DNA of 52,096 nucleotides from Calothrix rhizosoleniae SC01 (GTDB lineage Bacteria; Cyanobacteriota; Cyanobacteriia; Cyanobacteriales; Nostocaceae): NCBI RefSeq assembly GCF_900185595.1, contig NZ_FYBH01000138.1, positions 1 to 52,096 of the forward strand, read 5' to 3'. Shown piece by piece: positions 16,607 to 25,586 of this stretch (position 1 is its first letter; each line of letters starts with the position of its first letter). The notes under the pieces were generated by a model. It saw only the letters and a program-made list of their open reading frames with translations, ran no database searches and was not told where the DNA came from. The position numbers and the translations under genes were made by a program.

Positions 16607-17612
16607 GTATACATCTACGACACCATATAAAGGTTCAAAAATTAGGGTCGGTTTAGTTGGTATTGGATATGCAGCGAAAACAAGGGCAAAGGCATTACAC
16701 AGTGATGAAATTGCCGTTAAAGCTCAACTCGTGGCTGTTTGCGGCCATTCTCCCGAAAAAACTATTGCCTTTGCCCAAGAATTTAATTGTACAGCGATCG
16801 CAACTTGGGAGGAGCTAGTTAACCTAGCAGACATTGATTTAGTCATTATCTCTACTATTAATCGAGATCATGGAGCGATCGCTAAAGCAGCTCTTTCTCA
16901 GAATAAACACGTAATTGTTGAGTATCCTCTAGCTCTAGATGTAGGGGAAGCTGAGGAAATTATAACTCTTGCTGAAACCCAAAAAAGACTTCTCCATGTG
17001 GAACATATTGAAATGCTAGGAGGAGTTCATCAAGCTTTAAAACAAAATTTACCTCATATCGGTCAACTATTTTATGCTCGTTACAGCACCATCAAATCCC
17101 AGTTACCATCACCCCGTAAATGGAGTTACCATCACCAAATGTTCGGTTTTCCTTTGATGGCTGCCCTTTCTCGCGTCCATCGTCTGGTAGATTTGTTTGG
17201 TCAAGTTTTGACGGTTAATTGTCACACCCGATTTTGGCCAATAGATAGGGAATATTACCAAAGCTGCATCTGTGTTGCCCAATTGCAATTTGAAAGTGGA
17301 TTATTAGGGCAAATAACCTATGGTAAAGGGGAAACTCTGTGGCACAGTGAACGTAAATTTGAAGTTCATGGCGCAAATGGAGGGATTATTATCAATGGTG
17401 AGACAGGAGCTTTATTGCAGCCAGAAAAAAGCATCCCCATAGAAATTGCCAGTCGCCGGGGCTTATTTGCTAAAGATACAGGGATGGTTTTAGAACACCT
17501 GATTCGTAAAACTCCCTTATATATTACCCCTCAAGCAAGTTTGTATACCCTGAAAGTTGCTGATGCCGCTAGACGTTCCGCACAAACAGGGCTAATGGTA
17601 AATATGGCTTAA
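16605..17612 (+). CDS. bvdR: Biliverdin reductase (Gfo/Idh/MocA fold)
   Basis: A 335-residue NAD(P)-dependent oxidoreductase. The N-terminal Rossmann motif is VGLVGIGYAAK (about 15-25). The blocks EYPLALDVGEAE, LLHVEHIEMLGGVHQALKQNLPHIGQLFYARYSTI and YHHQMFGFPLMAALSRVHRLVDLFG match the Synechocystis BvdR (slr1784) pattern as I remember it. That enzyme reduces biliverdin IXa to bilirubin and affects phycobiliprotein balance. The ATG overlaps the right terminus of a mobile repeat, whose AGGA (16597-16600) is also the only ribosome-binding-like sequence. No later Met fits. It is convergent with the DUF1232 gene, with 2 bp between their stops. Confidence 0.88.
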   Translation: MYTSTTPYKGSKIRVGLVGIGYAAKTRAKALHSDEIAVKAQLVAVCGHSPEKTIAFAQEFNCTAIATWEELVNLADIDLVIISTINRDHGAIAKAALSQNKHVIVEYPLALDVGEAEEIITLAETQKRLLHVEHIEMLGGVHQALKQNLPHIGQLFYARYSTIKSQLPSPRKWSYHHQMFGFPLMAALSRVHRLVDLFGQVLTVNCHTRFWPIDREYYQSCICVAQLQFESGLLGQITYGKGETLWHSERKFEVHGANGGIIINGETGALLQPEKSIPIEIASRRGLFAKDTGMVLEHLIRKTPLYITPQASLYTLKVADAARRSAQTGLMVNMA

Positions 17613-17614
17613 TA

Positions 17615-17935
17615 TTACTTTACAGATACAGCATCAACATCAACAGTATTACCTGTAGATGTATCGACTTCAGCAGTCGCATTAGCTACAGCTTCCCCAG
17701 TGGATTGACCTTGGCGTGATTTAAAACTATCAATTACTAAAGTAGAAACTTCAGTCACCAATAATGTTAATAAAAACACATCATCCACTTGTCCTAAAAT
17801 AGGAATTACGTCAGGGGCGATGTCAATAGGACTAATTAAATACACCATAGTTCCTAAAATTACCCACCACCGATACTTAGGATGACGGAGCAAATTACGA
17901 TACCATGCGTAAATAGATTGAATAGAAAACTTCAT
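17615..17935 (-). CDS. DUF1232 (YkvA-type) membrane protein
   Basis: A 106-residue protein with the DUF1232 core RHPKYRWWVILGTMVYLISPIDIAPDVIPILGQVDDVFLLTLLVTEV (about 17-63). This holds one to two membrane segments and the conserved PIDxxPDxxPxxGxxDD motif. The C-terminal 35 residues are Thr/Val-rich and low in complexity (AVANATAEVDTSTGNTVDVDAVSV). The function of the family is not established. Its stop lies 2 bp from that of bvdR on the other strand. Confidence 0.88.
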   Translation of the reverse strand: MKFSIQSIYAWYRNLLRHPKYRWWVILGTMVYLISPIDIAPDVIPILGQVDDVFLLTLLVTEVSTLVIDSFKSRQGQSTGEAVANATAEVDTSTGNTVDVDAVSVK

Positions 17936-18151
17936 GACATTAACCTCTAGTTATCTTTAATTTTGGCAAATTATGCCCTAAACTTCCTGTGGGAATAACC
18001 GCACTAATCGCTCTGGAAAATGCTACCAATATAACCTGAAGCTATTCCCTAACTATTGGTATTTCCACAATAATAAAAATAGTGCGTTTAACTCAAAAGT
18101 CAGGTACTTAGGGATTTTTGCATCAGCAATGGATAGAGGAGAGTTACAACT

Positions 18152-18967
18152 GTGGATATATTAGAAACATTTCAAAAAGGTGGTCCTGCAATGTGGCCCC
18201 TGTTAGCCCTATCAATTTTATCTTTGAGCGTTATTTTTGAAAGATTGTGGTTTTGGTTACGCATTTTAAGTCAAGAGAGGGCAACGGTTGATCGCGTTTT
18301 GGAAGCAGCTGAAGATCATTGGGAAATCGCTAAAGATATAGCTAAACGGGCAACAGATCAACCTATTGGTAGATTTCTTTATGCTCCTTTAAAGCTATCA
18401 TCTAAAGATGCAGAAACTTTCCGACTAGCATTAGAGTCTACAGCCGAAGAGGAGTTAGCTGGAATGCGCCGGGGGGAAAAGCTATTAGAAGTAGTGATTG
18501 CTTTATCTCCTCTCTTAGGATTATTAGGTACAGTTTTAGGTCTAATTACTTCTTTGCGTGCCATCCGGATTGGGGATTTGGGTACTCAAGCTGCTGCGGG
18601 GGTAACTACTGGAATTGGGGAATCTCTGATTAGTACTGCTGCAGGGCTAGTTGTAGCTATCTTCACTTTGGTATTTTATCGTTTATTCCAAAGTTTTGTG
18701 TTTAACCAAGTTAAAGTTTTTCGCAGAGCCGGTAACGAGTTAGAATTGCAGTATAGACAATCACCACCAGAATATCGCAATAGTAGAGAGACAAATGCTT
18801 TTGGGGTCAACCCTCAACAATCTACCACCAAAGAGATGGATGTTTCTGATGTTATGACCACAGAATCTACAGAAAATCAATTTATTAATTACAGCGAACA
18901 AAATCCAAACAACTTGTCTGAGAACAGGGAAGAAGAAGATTCTGATACCTTAGGGCTTGATAATTAA
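18152..18967 (+). CDS. exbB: MotA/TolQ/ExbB proton channel family protein
   Basis: A 271-residue inner-membrane protein with three membrane segments (about 15-35, 118-142, 160-185). It has the family signature EVVIALSPLLGLLGTVLGLITSLRAI and GIGESLISTAAGLVVAIFTLVFY. ExbB-ExbD uses the proton gradient to energise TonB-dependent transporters, while TolQ-TolR does so for the envelope. The C-terminal 70 residues are hydrophilic and Asn/Glu-rich, longer than usual. GTG start behind GAGAGTT. The ExbD-like gene follows after 40 bp. No TonB or receptor is adjacent, but an iron-type porin lies 3 kb downstream. Confidence 0.9.
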   Translation: MDILETFQKGGPAMWPLLALSILSLSVIFERLWFWLRILSQERATVDRVLEAAEDHWEIAKDIAKRATDQPIGRFLYAPLKLSSKDAETFRLALESTAEEELAGMRRGEKLLEVVIALSPLLGLLGTVLGLITSLRAIRIGDLGTQAAAGVTTGIGESLISTAAGLVVAIFTLVFYRLFQSFVFNQVKVFRRAGNELELQYRQSPPEYRNSRETNAFGVNPQQSTTKEMDVSDVMTTESTENQFINYSEQNPNNLSENREEEDSDTLGLDN

Positions 18968-19007
18968 TCAGAAATTAAATCTTGATATACGGTGTGAGAG
19001 GGAAATC

Positions 19008-19613
19008 ATGAAAATTAATCTGCAAAATTCTGTTGAAGGCGTACAAATTCAAGTTCTTCCTCTAATTGATGTTGTTTTTTGTATACTCACATTTTTTTTA
19101 CTAGCAGCCTTGCAATTTACTCGTCAACAAGCAATTAATATAGACTTACCCAAAGCAAAAACAGGAACTTCTGCTCAGGTTAATTTAGAACCAAATAAAC
19201 GCAATATCTTACCTGTCTCCATAGACGCAATTGGTCAGACCTTTGTGGAAAAAGAGCCTGTGAATAAAGAAAAGTTAGCAAACAAATTAAAACAATATCT
19301 GGAACAAAATCCTCAAGGCGTATTAGTATTAAATGCTTCTCGTTCTGCTACGTACAATGATGTGATTGAAACATTAGATATATTAAGGGAAGTTGGAGGC
19401 GGGCGCGTCGCTTTGGGAATAATTCCTGGTCCTGCAGGAGCTACTAATAACTCTCCATCTAATACACCTATACCAAATAATCCTACTCCAAACAATCTGT
19501 CCCCAGATAGCTCCAATTTCAATTTACCACCATTAAATAATCAAGCTCCCGTACCACCAACTGCACCTAGTCAACCCCAAAAAGTCCCAGTCAATCCAAA
19601 ACCTGGAAGTTGA
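19008..19613 (+). CDS. exbD: ExbD/TolR family protein
   Basis: A 201-residue protein with one N-terminal membrane segment (about 18-38, LPLIDVVFCILTFFLLAALQF) containing the conserved Asp22 that protonates in ExbD. It is followed by a periplasmic ExbD domain to about 145 and a Pro/Asn-rich tail (NNSPSNTPIPNNPTPNNL to the end), which is unusual in length. ATG at 19008 is preferred over the ORF start at 18957 because GAGAGGGAAATC precedes it and the family begins here. It forms an operon with exbB. Confidence 0.9.
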   Translation: MKINLQNSVEGVQIQVLPLIDVVFCILTFFLLAALQFTRQQAINIDLPKAKTGTSAQVNLEPNKRNILPVSIDAIGQTFVEKEPVNKEKLANKLKQYLEQNPQGVLVLNASRSATYNDVIETLDILREVGGGRVALGIIPGPAGATNNSPSNTPIPNNPTPNNLSPDSSNFNLPPLNNQAPVPPTAPSQPQKVPVNPKPGS

Positions 19614-20036
19614 AGGGCAAAGAGTAGGTGACTAGGGAACAGGGGAGATGAGGGAATAAGGAGCCAAAACACATCACCCCATCATCCCCTTGCTCCCCCT
19701 TGCTCCATTTCTCCCTGAATATTGCAAACATAAAGATATATAAAATAAATTTCCCTTATAAATGAAATTCCTGCTAAGTTACGGGTAAATACTAAAGTTG
19801 TAGCGATCGCCAAATTTTCCTTAACTGATCCTGACTGACTACTGTTTTTTTAACGAACAATAATATCTAAGGTAGTTCTTGTTCACCAGTTAATTAGGAA
19901 TCACAGATAAAGGGATTTATGGCAGTTCAGAATGTACTAAAGTCGATGCCATCAACTTAGTATCTGAATACGTTATTTAATTTTTGATGACGTAGTATTT
20001 TGTAAATAGTCATTCAAGTTTCAGGGGTTTTGGCTA
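19614..20036. repeat. Heptamer-like inverted arrays, then plain spacer
   Basis: Directly after exbD, a purine-rich run (agggaacaggggagatgagggaataaggagc, 19630-19665) is followed by a pyrimidine-rich run (ccccatcatccccttgctccccc, 19675-19712). Together they could fold into a long imperfect hairpin and act as a terminator. From about 19730 to 20036 the sequence is AT-rich with nothing recognisable. The promoter of the next gene is not evident. Confidence 0.5.
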
Positions 20037-20399
20037 ATGAATATTGGAGCCTTGTTAATCGCCTGGGTTGTAACAGCTGTCAGTCTATACATTATTAGCA
20101 AATTACCTTTGGGAGTAGAAATTGATTCTCCAGGTAAAGCCTTTATTTCGGCAGCTGTATTGGGAATTGTTACCGCATTCGTCAGACCAGCTTTAAAATT
20201 ATTTTTTTCAATTCCCAACCTGGTTACTTTTGATTTGTTGTCAAGTTTGTTCACATTTATTATTGCTGTAGTCTGTTTTGGTCTTGCTGCTTGGTTAGTT
20301 GAAGGATTTCGTCTCCGATTTGGTATTTGGAGCGCCATTATGGGGGCGTTTGCGCTCTCTTTGATCAGTGGTTTAATTTACAAATTACTGGGAGTCTAG
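20037..20399 (+). CDS. Phage holin superfamily IV-like membrane protein
   Basis: A 120-residue protein of four membrane segments (about 4-22, 37-55, 60-85, 95-116) with the pattern of the mycobacterial four-TM holin family (PF04020), which is found as single genes in many cyanobacteria. Seen: ISAAVLGIVTAFVRPALKLFFSIPNLVTFDLLSSLF and a C-terminal GAFALSLISGLI. No endolysin or phage gene is near, so a role in lysis is not implied. ATG start. It ends in a repeated CTAGCTAGAAAATGG region. Confidence 0.8.
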   Translation: MNIGALLIAWVVTAVSLYIISKLPLGVEIDSPGKAFISAAVLGIVTAFVRPALKLFFSIPNLVTFDLLSSLFTFIIAVVCFGLAAWLVEGFRLRFGIWSAIMGAFALSLISGLIYKLLGV

Positions 20400-20572
20400 C
20401 TAGAAAATGGAGTTTAGGTGTTAGGGGTTGGGGAATAGGGAAGAAGTATTTTCATCTTTGGTTGTGTACAAAAGTATATGAGAGACTAGCTGGAAAATGG
20501 GGAGTGGGGAATCGGGAATCCGGATTCGGTCAGAGGTGTTCTTACTCTTGTTTGTGTGCAAACTCTGAAGCG
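20396..20572 (+). repeat. Diverged tandem duplication of about 88 bp
   Basis: Two successive blocks start CTAGCTAGAAAATGGAG (20396) and CTAGCTGGAAAATGGGG (20486). Each continues with G-rich short repeats and then TTGTGTACAAAAGT or TTGTGTGCAAACTC. The similarity is uneven, so duplication followed by divergence is inferred. Confidence 0.4.
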
Positions 20573-20680
20573 GGTTCAGTCTCAGGTACGGTGAAGATGC
20601 TTTCTGAGGGTAAAACCATTGGGTTCCCTATGACGAAAGAATCCCACGGTTGATCGCCTAGCGTAACCGTGGGAGTGTCA
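20560..20680 (+). mobile_element. Candidate TnpB 3' end with terminal hairpin
   Basis: An open reading tail ends KTIGFPMTKESHG and stop. It overlaps a perfect hairpin CCCACGGTT (20643-20651) and AACCGTGGG (20665-20673), followed by AGTGTCAAG. The order tail, stem-loop, GTGTCA is that of the IS200/IS605 tnpB right end in cyanobacteria, where the omega RNA lies. Only the last about 100 bp are present, so this is a relic or a solo end. Confidence 0.45.
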
Positions 20681-20712
20681 AGAATTGTGATTTCTTAACC
20701 CCTCACTCCCAG

Positions 20713-21423
20713 TTATTCGTTCTCAGATGGTGGGGGAACTGCTGCACTATCTGATGTTTGATTGCGTTGTTCCCGTTTTTTGCGATCAGCAGCCACCATA
20801 TCCGCCATGACAATTAGAGCTTGGGTCATTTTATCTAGATTGGAGCGATATAACTCCAAATCTTTGGTGAGCTTATCATCAGATATACTCAAGCCATCCC
20901 CAATAGTTTTAAGTGTTTCATTCAGCTGCTTTTCATCTTTAACGAATTCTGGATCGGCAGATTCTAATAAACTATACAAACCAATGGCAAATAAACGGCT
21001 GTATTTAAAGTTGGAATTATTGGCGATCGCTTGTAAAGTATTTTGCAGTTCAGTATCTCTATCTAAATGAGTGCTTTGACTTAACCAGCTAATTAAATCG
21101 GCAATAGGCAAATCATTCGCCACAGCTTGCAAGCGTTGAGCATCTTGTTGATAAGTATCTGGATTTACCTCCACAGCCTTGAGAAGGGAATTAAAAATGG
21201 ACTCTTTATCCTGTTCTGGCTGATAACCTGCCATAAAACGCTCAAAGGTGGTGACTACGCCCAAAGCATAAATTGGGTTGTAGTTAAAATCTACATTAAC
21301 AGACAGCAGATGCATTTCTACCATCAACTCTTCTACTACCCGGCGATAAATTGTATTTATCGGTCGGGAATGAAGGGTGTAGAAGGTTCGTTTCGTATCA
21401 GAGACAGTACGGACGTTATTCAC
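20713..21423 (-). CDS. thf1: Protein Thf1 / Psb29 (thylakoid formation)
   Basis: A 236-residue soluble, helix-rich protein whose N terminus (NNVRTVSDTKRTFYTLHSRPINTIYRRVVEELMVEMHLLSVNVDF) matches the Thf1/Psb29 family. It is required for photosystem II assembly and FtsH complex stability in cyanobacteria and plastids. The last 60 residues form a likely coiled coil (DKLTKDLELYRSNLDKMTQALIVMADMVAADRKKREQR) and end in an acidic Pro-rich tail. Start GTG at 21423. It is convergent with the TnpB-like relic. Confidence 0.95.
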   Translation of the reverse strand: MNNVRTVSDTKRTFYTLHSRPINTIYRRVVEELMVEMHLLSVNVDFNYNPIYALGVVTTFERFMAGYQPEQDKESIFNSLLKAVEVNPDTYQQDAQRLQAVANDLPIADLISWLSQSTHLDRDTELQNTLQAIANNSNFKYSRLFAIGLYSLLESADPEFVKDEKQLNETLKTIGDGLSISDDKLTKDLELYRSNLDKMTQALIVMADMVAADRKKREQRNQTSDSAAVPPPSENE

Positions 21424-21596
21424 AAATTTTTTCAGGGCAATGTAATTTTATTCTCTCGTTTCCAGTCAACTTTGCCAAGTTGAGGTTGGAGGTAAATAGC
21501 AATAGTTCGATATTTAGAATAACTGATCGGACTGCCCAATAGGTGCAAAACTTTTTTCTATGTGGGTGAAGTTTCCTAAATTGTATCCTGCTTTAA

Positions 21597-21672
21597 GGCA
21601 TTACCTGCCCATCAGGATATATAGCACTACGTAATCAGGGAGCGGACATTGTTGAATCCCCAAACCTATGCT
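21597..21672 (+). mobile_element. TATAGC-type repeat, copy b (truncated)
   Basis: TATATAGCACTACGTAATCAGG, then GCGGACATTGTTGAATCCCC and AAACCTATG, correspond to the left half of the element. It breaks off before CAGTAAACTT. The bases just before it (ATTACCTGCCCATCAGGATATA) resemble the right end of another copy, so two copies may once have been joined. Confidence 0.6.
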
Positions 21673-21815
21673 AATTAAAGCAAGGAAAATAATGGACTTA
21701 GCAACCGGTTCCTATTTCTTCCCAGCTGATTAACTCGGCAAATTTGCCCCGTCGTAATTTTTTCTCAACACTTGAATAATGAAACTGAAGTTTATTCTTA
21801 GTCTTGGTATATTAT

Positions 21816-21834
21816 AAGAATGAGTCTCATTCTC
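21816..21834. promoter_or_regulatory. Fur-box match upstream of the iron-type porin
   Basis: The reverse complement of AAGAATGAGTCTCATTCTC agrees with the classical 19-bp Fur consensus at 14 of 19 positions. It includes a perfect 7-1-7 palindrome (GAATGAG-T-CTCATTC). It overlaps a TATATTAT stretch (21809-21816) that could be a -10 box. The porin start is about 295 bp downstream. The Fur assignment is inferred from the match and the gene's family. Confidence 0.6.
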
Positions 21835-22127
21835 ATGAAATTACAATTTATTGATACTTAATATCATTAGACTAAATGTATAAATTACACCTTAGATTAA
21901 AAATTTAGGATTTCTGTTCAAAATAGCTAAGGAGAATGGCGGAAATAATTTTATCAAGAACAAGAGCGTAAGCCTTGTTCCCTAATAATTTCAATTATGT
22001 CCACCTCCTGATAAATGTCATAAGAACATTATTTTTTATCAAAATCACTTGCTAAAGACTAGAAAACAGTTGAGAATACCTAAATAATAAATTTGCAGGA
22101 TAAAAGCAAGAAAGTAGTGTGAGAGAG

Positions 22128-23750
22128 ATGATGAAATATTTATGGGATGGAATGCTTATTAGTTCCACAGCAGTAGGGATGGCCTTCTCTGTGGGGATTA
22201 TGGGTGCTGTGGCAAAAGAAGTCCCAACTTCCACAGACATGAGAGGAAGTGCACCTCAAAACAAAAGTCAGGGACAGAAAATAGCTCAAGTAACTTCCGT
22301 ATCTCAGTTGTCAGACGTACAGCCTACAGACTGGGCATTTCAAGCCTTGCAATCCTTGGTAGAAAGATATGGTTGCATTGCAGGGTATCCCAATGGCACT
22401 TATCGTGGCAATCGAGCCATGACGCGGTATGAGTTCGCGGCGGGTTTAAATGCTTGTTTGGAGAGGGTAAATGAACTAATTGCCACTGCAACAGCAGATT
22501 TAGTCACCAAAGAAGATTTAGCCACATTACAAAGATTACAAGAAGAATTTTCGGCGGAATTAGCCACATTAAGGGGACGTGTGGATTCCTTAGAAGCGAG
22601 AACCGCAGAATTAGAAGCAAATCAATTTTCCACCACCACCAAGCTGCAAGGAGAGGTGGTTGCAGCTTTCACCGATGTACTGTCAGGGGATACCAATAAT
22701 AGTGATAATACGACTTTTGCGGCTCGGACTCGCATCGAGTTTGTCACCAGCTTCACAGGAAAAGACACTTTATTTACTAGGTTAGCAGCGAATAATATTG
22801 TTGATCCAGACATTGGGACTCCAGAAGGGAGTTTTTCCTTCGCTGGAGAGGATGGTAATACAGATATTGGTTTAGATGCCTTGTATTATCAATTTCCCCT
22901 AGGTGAAGCCACTCAGATAATTGCGATCGCCACTGGCGGTGCAGCAGATGACGTTGCAGACACAGTCAATATTTTTGATGGAGACGGTGGGGCTGGTGCT
23001 TTATCTAACTTTGGTACCAGAAATTCCATTTACTATCAAATGGATGGTGCTGGTGTGGGGGTAACTCGGCAATTCGGTGAGCGATTGGAATTGAGTTTGG
23101 GATATTTGGCAAACTCTCCTAACGATCCCAGTGATGGTAATGGCTTGTTTAATGGTGGTTACGGTGCTTTAGCCCAACTGACCTTTAAACCGAGCGATCG
23201 CTTGACCATTGGTCTAACTTATATTAATGCTTACAACCAGGAATTAACTACAGGTAGCAACCGGGCAAATCCTCGGACATTTTTAGGGGGAATTGTACAA
23301 AATATCACGAATAGTGCAGATACTGTTTCGATTCCCGTTTCCAGCAATTCCTATGGCATAGAAGCATCTTTTAAACTGAGTGATCAATTTGTCCTCGGGG
23401 GATGGGTTGGTTATACCAATGCACAAAATCTTTCCACCAGAGGTGGTGTAATTGATCGAGGAGATGCGGATATATGGAACTGGGCTGTGACCCTGGGATT
23501 TCCCGACCTGGGTAAAAAAGGTAACTTAGCTGGCATAATTGTGGGCATGGAGCCAAAAGTCACAAATTCGAGTATTAATGAAATTGACGAAGATGATGAT
23601 ACTTCTCTACACATCGAAGCCTTTTACCAGTATCAGATTAATGACAACATAGCCATTACTCCAGGAGTAATTTGGCTGACAGCACCAGACCATAATAGCG
23701 ATAACGATGATGTTGTTATGGGTGTCCTCAGAACCACCTTCAGCTTTTAA
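22128..23750 (+). CDS. Iron uptake porin (SLH domain plus OprB-type barrel)
   Basis: About 540 residues. It has a signal peptide (hydrophobic segment 10-30), an SLH domain (SQLSDVQPTDWAFQALQSLVERYGCIAGYPNGTYRGNRAMTRYEFAAGLNACL, about 62-115), a coiled coil (about 125-165), and a carbohydrate-porin OprB-like beta barrel ending in FSF, the usual outer-membrane C terminus. These porins are the main outer-membrane proteins of cyanobacteria, and several are needed for iron uptake. The start is ambiguous: GTG at 22119, or ATG at 22128 or 22131. A strong Fur-box match upstream supports iron control. Confidence 0.9.
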   Translation: MMKYLWDGMLISSTAVGMAFSVGIMGAVAKEVPTSTDMRGSAPQNKSQGQKIAQVTSVSQLSDVQPTDWAFQALQSLVERYGCIAGYPNGTYRGNRAMTRYEFAAGLNACLERVNELIATATADLVTKEDLATLQRLQEEFSAELATLRGRVDSLEARTAELEANQFSTTTKLQGEVVAAFTDVLSGDTNNSDNTTFAARTRIEFVTSFTGKDTLFTRLAANNIVDPDIGTPEGSFSFAGEDGNTDIGLDALYYQFPLGEATQIIAIATGGAADDVADTVNIFDGDGGAGALSNFGTRNSIYYQMDGAGVGVTRQFGERLELSLGYLANSPNDPSDGNGLFNGGYGALAQLTFKPSDRLTIGLTYINAYNQELTTGSNRANPRTFLGGIVQNITNSADTVSIPVSSNSYGIEASFKLSDQFVLGGWVGYTNAQNLSTRGGVIDRGDADIWNWAVTLGFPDLGKKGNLAGIIVGMEPKVTNSSINEIDEDDDTSLHIEAFYQYQINDNIAITPGVIWLTAPDHNSDNDDVVMGVLRTTFSF

Positions 23751-23975
23751 ATCAATCTAGCCTGGGGATGAGGGAGTGGGAGAGTGGAAGAGTGAGGGAG
23801 TGAGGGAGTGAGGGTTGATGGTTGACGGTTGATGGTTGGGAGTTAAGATTTTTTATCTTTACACTCCTTCCCTCTTCCCCTCTTTCCCTCCTTCTCTCTT
23901 TCCCGTCTTCCCACACTCCCCCTGCTCCCTGCTCCCTGCTCCCCTGCCTCTTCAGTCCTCTTTCTCTCTTCCTCA
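23751..23975. repeat. Purine then pyrimidine heptamer arrays after the porin gene
   Basis: Right after the porin stop, (gagggagt)-type purine repeats (23768-23812) and gttgatg/gttgacg repeats (23813-23845) are followed by a pyrimidine block ending in ctgctccctgctccctgctccc (about 23862-23960). The two halves are partly complementary and could form a long imperfect hairpin at the 3' end of the transcript. 23976-24146 before efp shows short AT-rich direct repeats (aactaataactaatgactaa) but no clear promoter. Confidence 0.6.
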
Positions 23976-24146
23976 AAGATAGTTACTTCATTAAGAAATT
24001 CTATAAATTGGCATTGAATGCTGATGATAATCTTATTTTTCTGTTTATTGTTCTAGTGACAAACTAAATAACTAATAACTAATGACTAATTATTCCTTTT
24101 GAAGGGTACAATGAATGCCGATTGTCTTCCAAAAAATTAAAGCTTC

Positions 24147-24710
24147 ATGATTTCCAGTAATGACTTTCGACCTGGTGTCTCAATTGTAATCGATGGATCT
24201 GTATGGCGTGTAGTGGAATTTCTCCACGTCAAACCAGGAAAAGGAGCCGCCTTTGTGCGGACAAAGTTAAAAAATGTCCAGACAGGGAACGTGGTGGAAA
24301 AAACCTTCCGGGCTGGAGAGACGGTTCCACAAGCGACTCTAGAAAAAATTGTCATGCAACATACCTATAAAGAAGGAGATGATTTCGTCTTTATGGATAT
24401 GGAAACCTATGAAGAAAGTAGATTGACTAAGGCACAGATTGGCGATCGCGTCAAATATATCAAAGAAGGGATGGAAGCTAATGTTGTTCGTTGGGAAGAC
24501 CAGATATTGGAAGTAGAATTACCAAATTCCGTAGTTCTAGAAGTTATAGAAACAGATCCTGGTGTTAAAGGTGATACTGCTACAGGTGGCAACAAACCTG
24601 CTGTGGTAGAAACAGGAGCTCAAGTAATGGTTCCTTTATTTATCTCCAAAGGAGAACGCATTAAAATCGATACCCGTAACGATACTTACCTTGGTCGGGA
24701 AAAGGACTAG
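24147..24710 (+). CDS. efp: Translation elongation factor P
   Basis: A 187-residue protein with the three OB-like domains of EF-P. The domain I loop [10 protein letters not shown] holds the tip Lys32, the residue that is modified in some bacteria. The C-terminal signature [25 protein letters not shown] is present. EF-P relieves ribosome stalling at polyproline. The internal segment [31 protein letters not shown] is typical. ATG start. accB follows on the same strand after 277 bp, an order common in cyanobacteria. Confidence 0.98.
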   Translation: MISSNDFRPGVSIVIDGSVWRVVEFLHVKPGKGAAFVRTKLKNVQTGNVVEKTFRAGETVPQATLEKIVMQHTYKEGDDFVFMDMETYEESRLTKAQIGDRVKYIKEGMEANVVRWEDQILEVELPNSVVLEVIETDPGVKGDTATGGNKPAVVETGAQVMVPLFISKGERIKIDTRNDTYLGREKD

Positions 24711-24987
24711 ATTTGCATCTTGGTTCCGAGATATCAATTTTCTTTATTCTCAAAAGAACTAAGCAGAAATTTGGCTTATTACCTGTACCCAAATAAGTTA
24801 GCTGCACAGAGTAAGCATCAGGAAAGATTCAACTTGACTTGTTGCTTGCCAGTGCGGGAGTGGAAAACACACTCCTTAGAGAACCTCAACTAATACACAG
24901 AGGGTTATTCTCTCTTGATCCATTTTCCGTTCTACAATTTGTAGATAAATTTATTTAATACATACATTTCATGAGGTCATAAAAACA

Positions 24988-25521
24988 GTGTCATTCGACT
25001 TTAATGAAATTCGCCAACTACTGGTCACTATTGCAAATACTGATATTGCAGAATTAATCCTTAAAGGTGATGACTTTGAAATTACAGTTCGCAAAACTGT
25101 GACTTCCCATCACCCACAACAGTCAATATCACAATCCCCGTTAACTAGTGTGGTAGGTTCGGGTATTCCAGTTTCTCCAGGAACTTCTATACCCACCTCA
25201 GATACCGGCAATGGTTTAGATGCAGATAAGGTCAGTAATGGCGCTAATCAGCCATCATCAGCTAGCTCTAATAATGCAAAATTAGTTGAAGTCCCATCCC
25301 CTATGGTGGGAACCTTTTATCGTGCTCCAGCACCAGGAGAATCAGCATTTGTAGAAGTGGGCGATCGGGTGCGTAGCGATCAAACAGTATGCATCATCGA
25401 AGCGATGAAACTGATGAACGAAATTGAAGCTGAAGTATCCGGACAAGTAATGGAAATTTTGGTAGAAAATGGCGAAGCCGTAGAATATGGTCAACCTTTG
25501 ATGCGAATAAACCCCGATTAA
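24988..25521 (+). CDS. accB: Acetyl-CoA carboxylase biotin carboxyl carrier protein
   Basis: A 177-residue BCCP. The N-terminal dimerisation segment ([34 protein letters not shown]) is followed by a Ser/Pro/Gly linker (about 40-98) and the biotinyl domain with EAMKLMNE, where Lys141 carries biotin. It accepts CO2 from AccC and delivers it to AccA/AccD for malonyl-CoA synthesis. GTG start at 24988. It is probably expressed with or just after efp. Confidence 0.97.
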   Translation: MSFDFNEIRQLLVTIANTDIAELILKGDDFEITVRKTVTSHHPQQSISQSPLTSVVGSGIPVSPGTSIPTSDTGNGLDADKVSNGANQPSSASSNNAKLVEVPSPMVGTFYRAPAPGESAFVEVGDRVRSDQTVCIIEAMKLMNEIEAEVSGQVMEILVENGEAVEYGQPLMRINPD

Positions 25522-25586
25522 GTATTAATCTATATATACAGACACCTAGTCACTTAAAAGATGTCAGTTCTTGCGGATTAATCCTA

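Noticed and set aside
20037-20399. Holin-like gene as evidence of a prophage
   Set aside because: No other phage gene is nearby, and this family is commonly found as lone chromosomal genes in cyanobacteria.
23752-23976. Open frame on the minus strand rich in Arg, Glu and Ser
   Set aside because: It is wholly made by purine heptamer arrays and has no ribosome-binding site; it is a by-product of the repeat.
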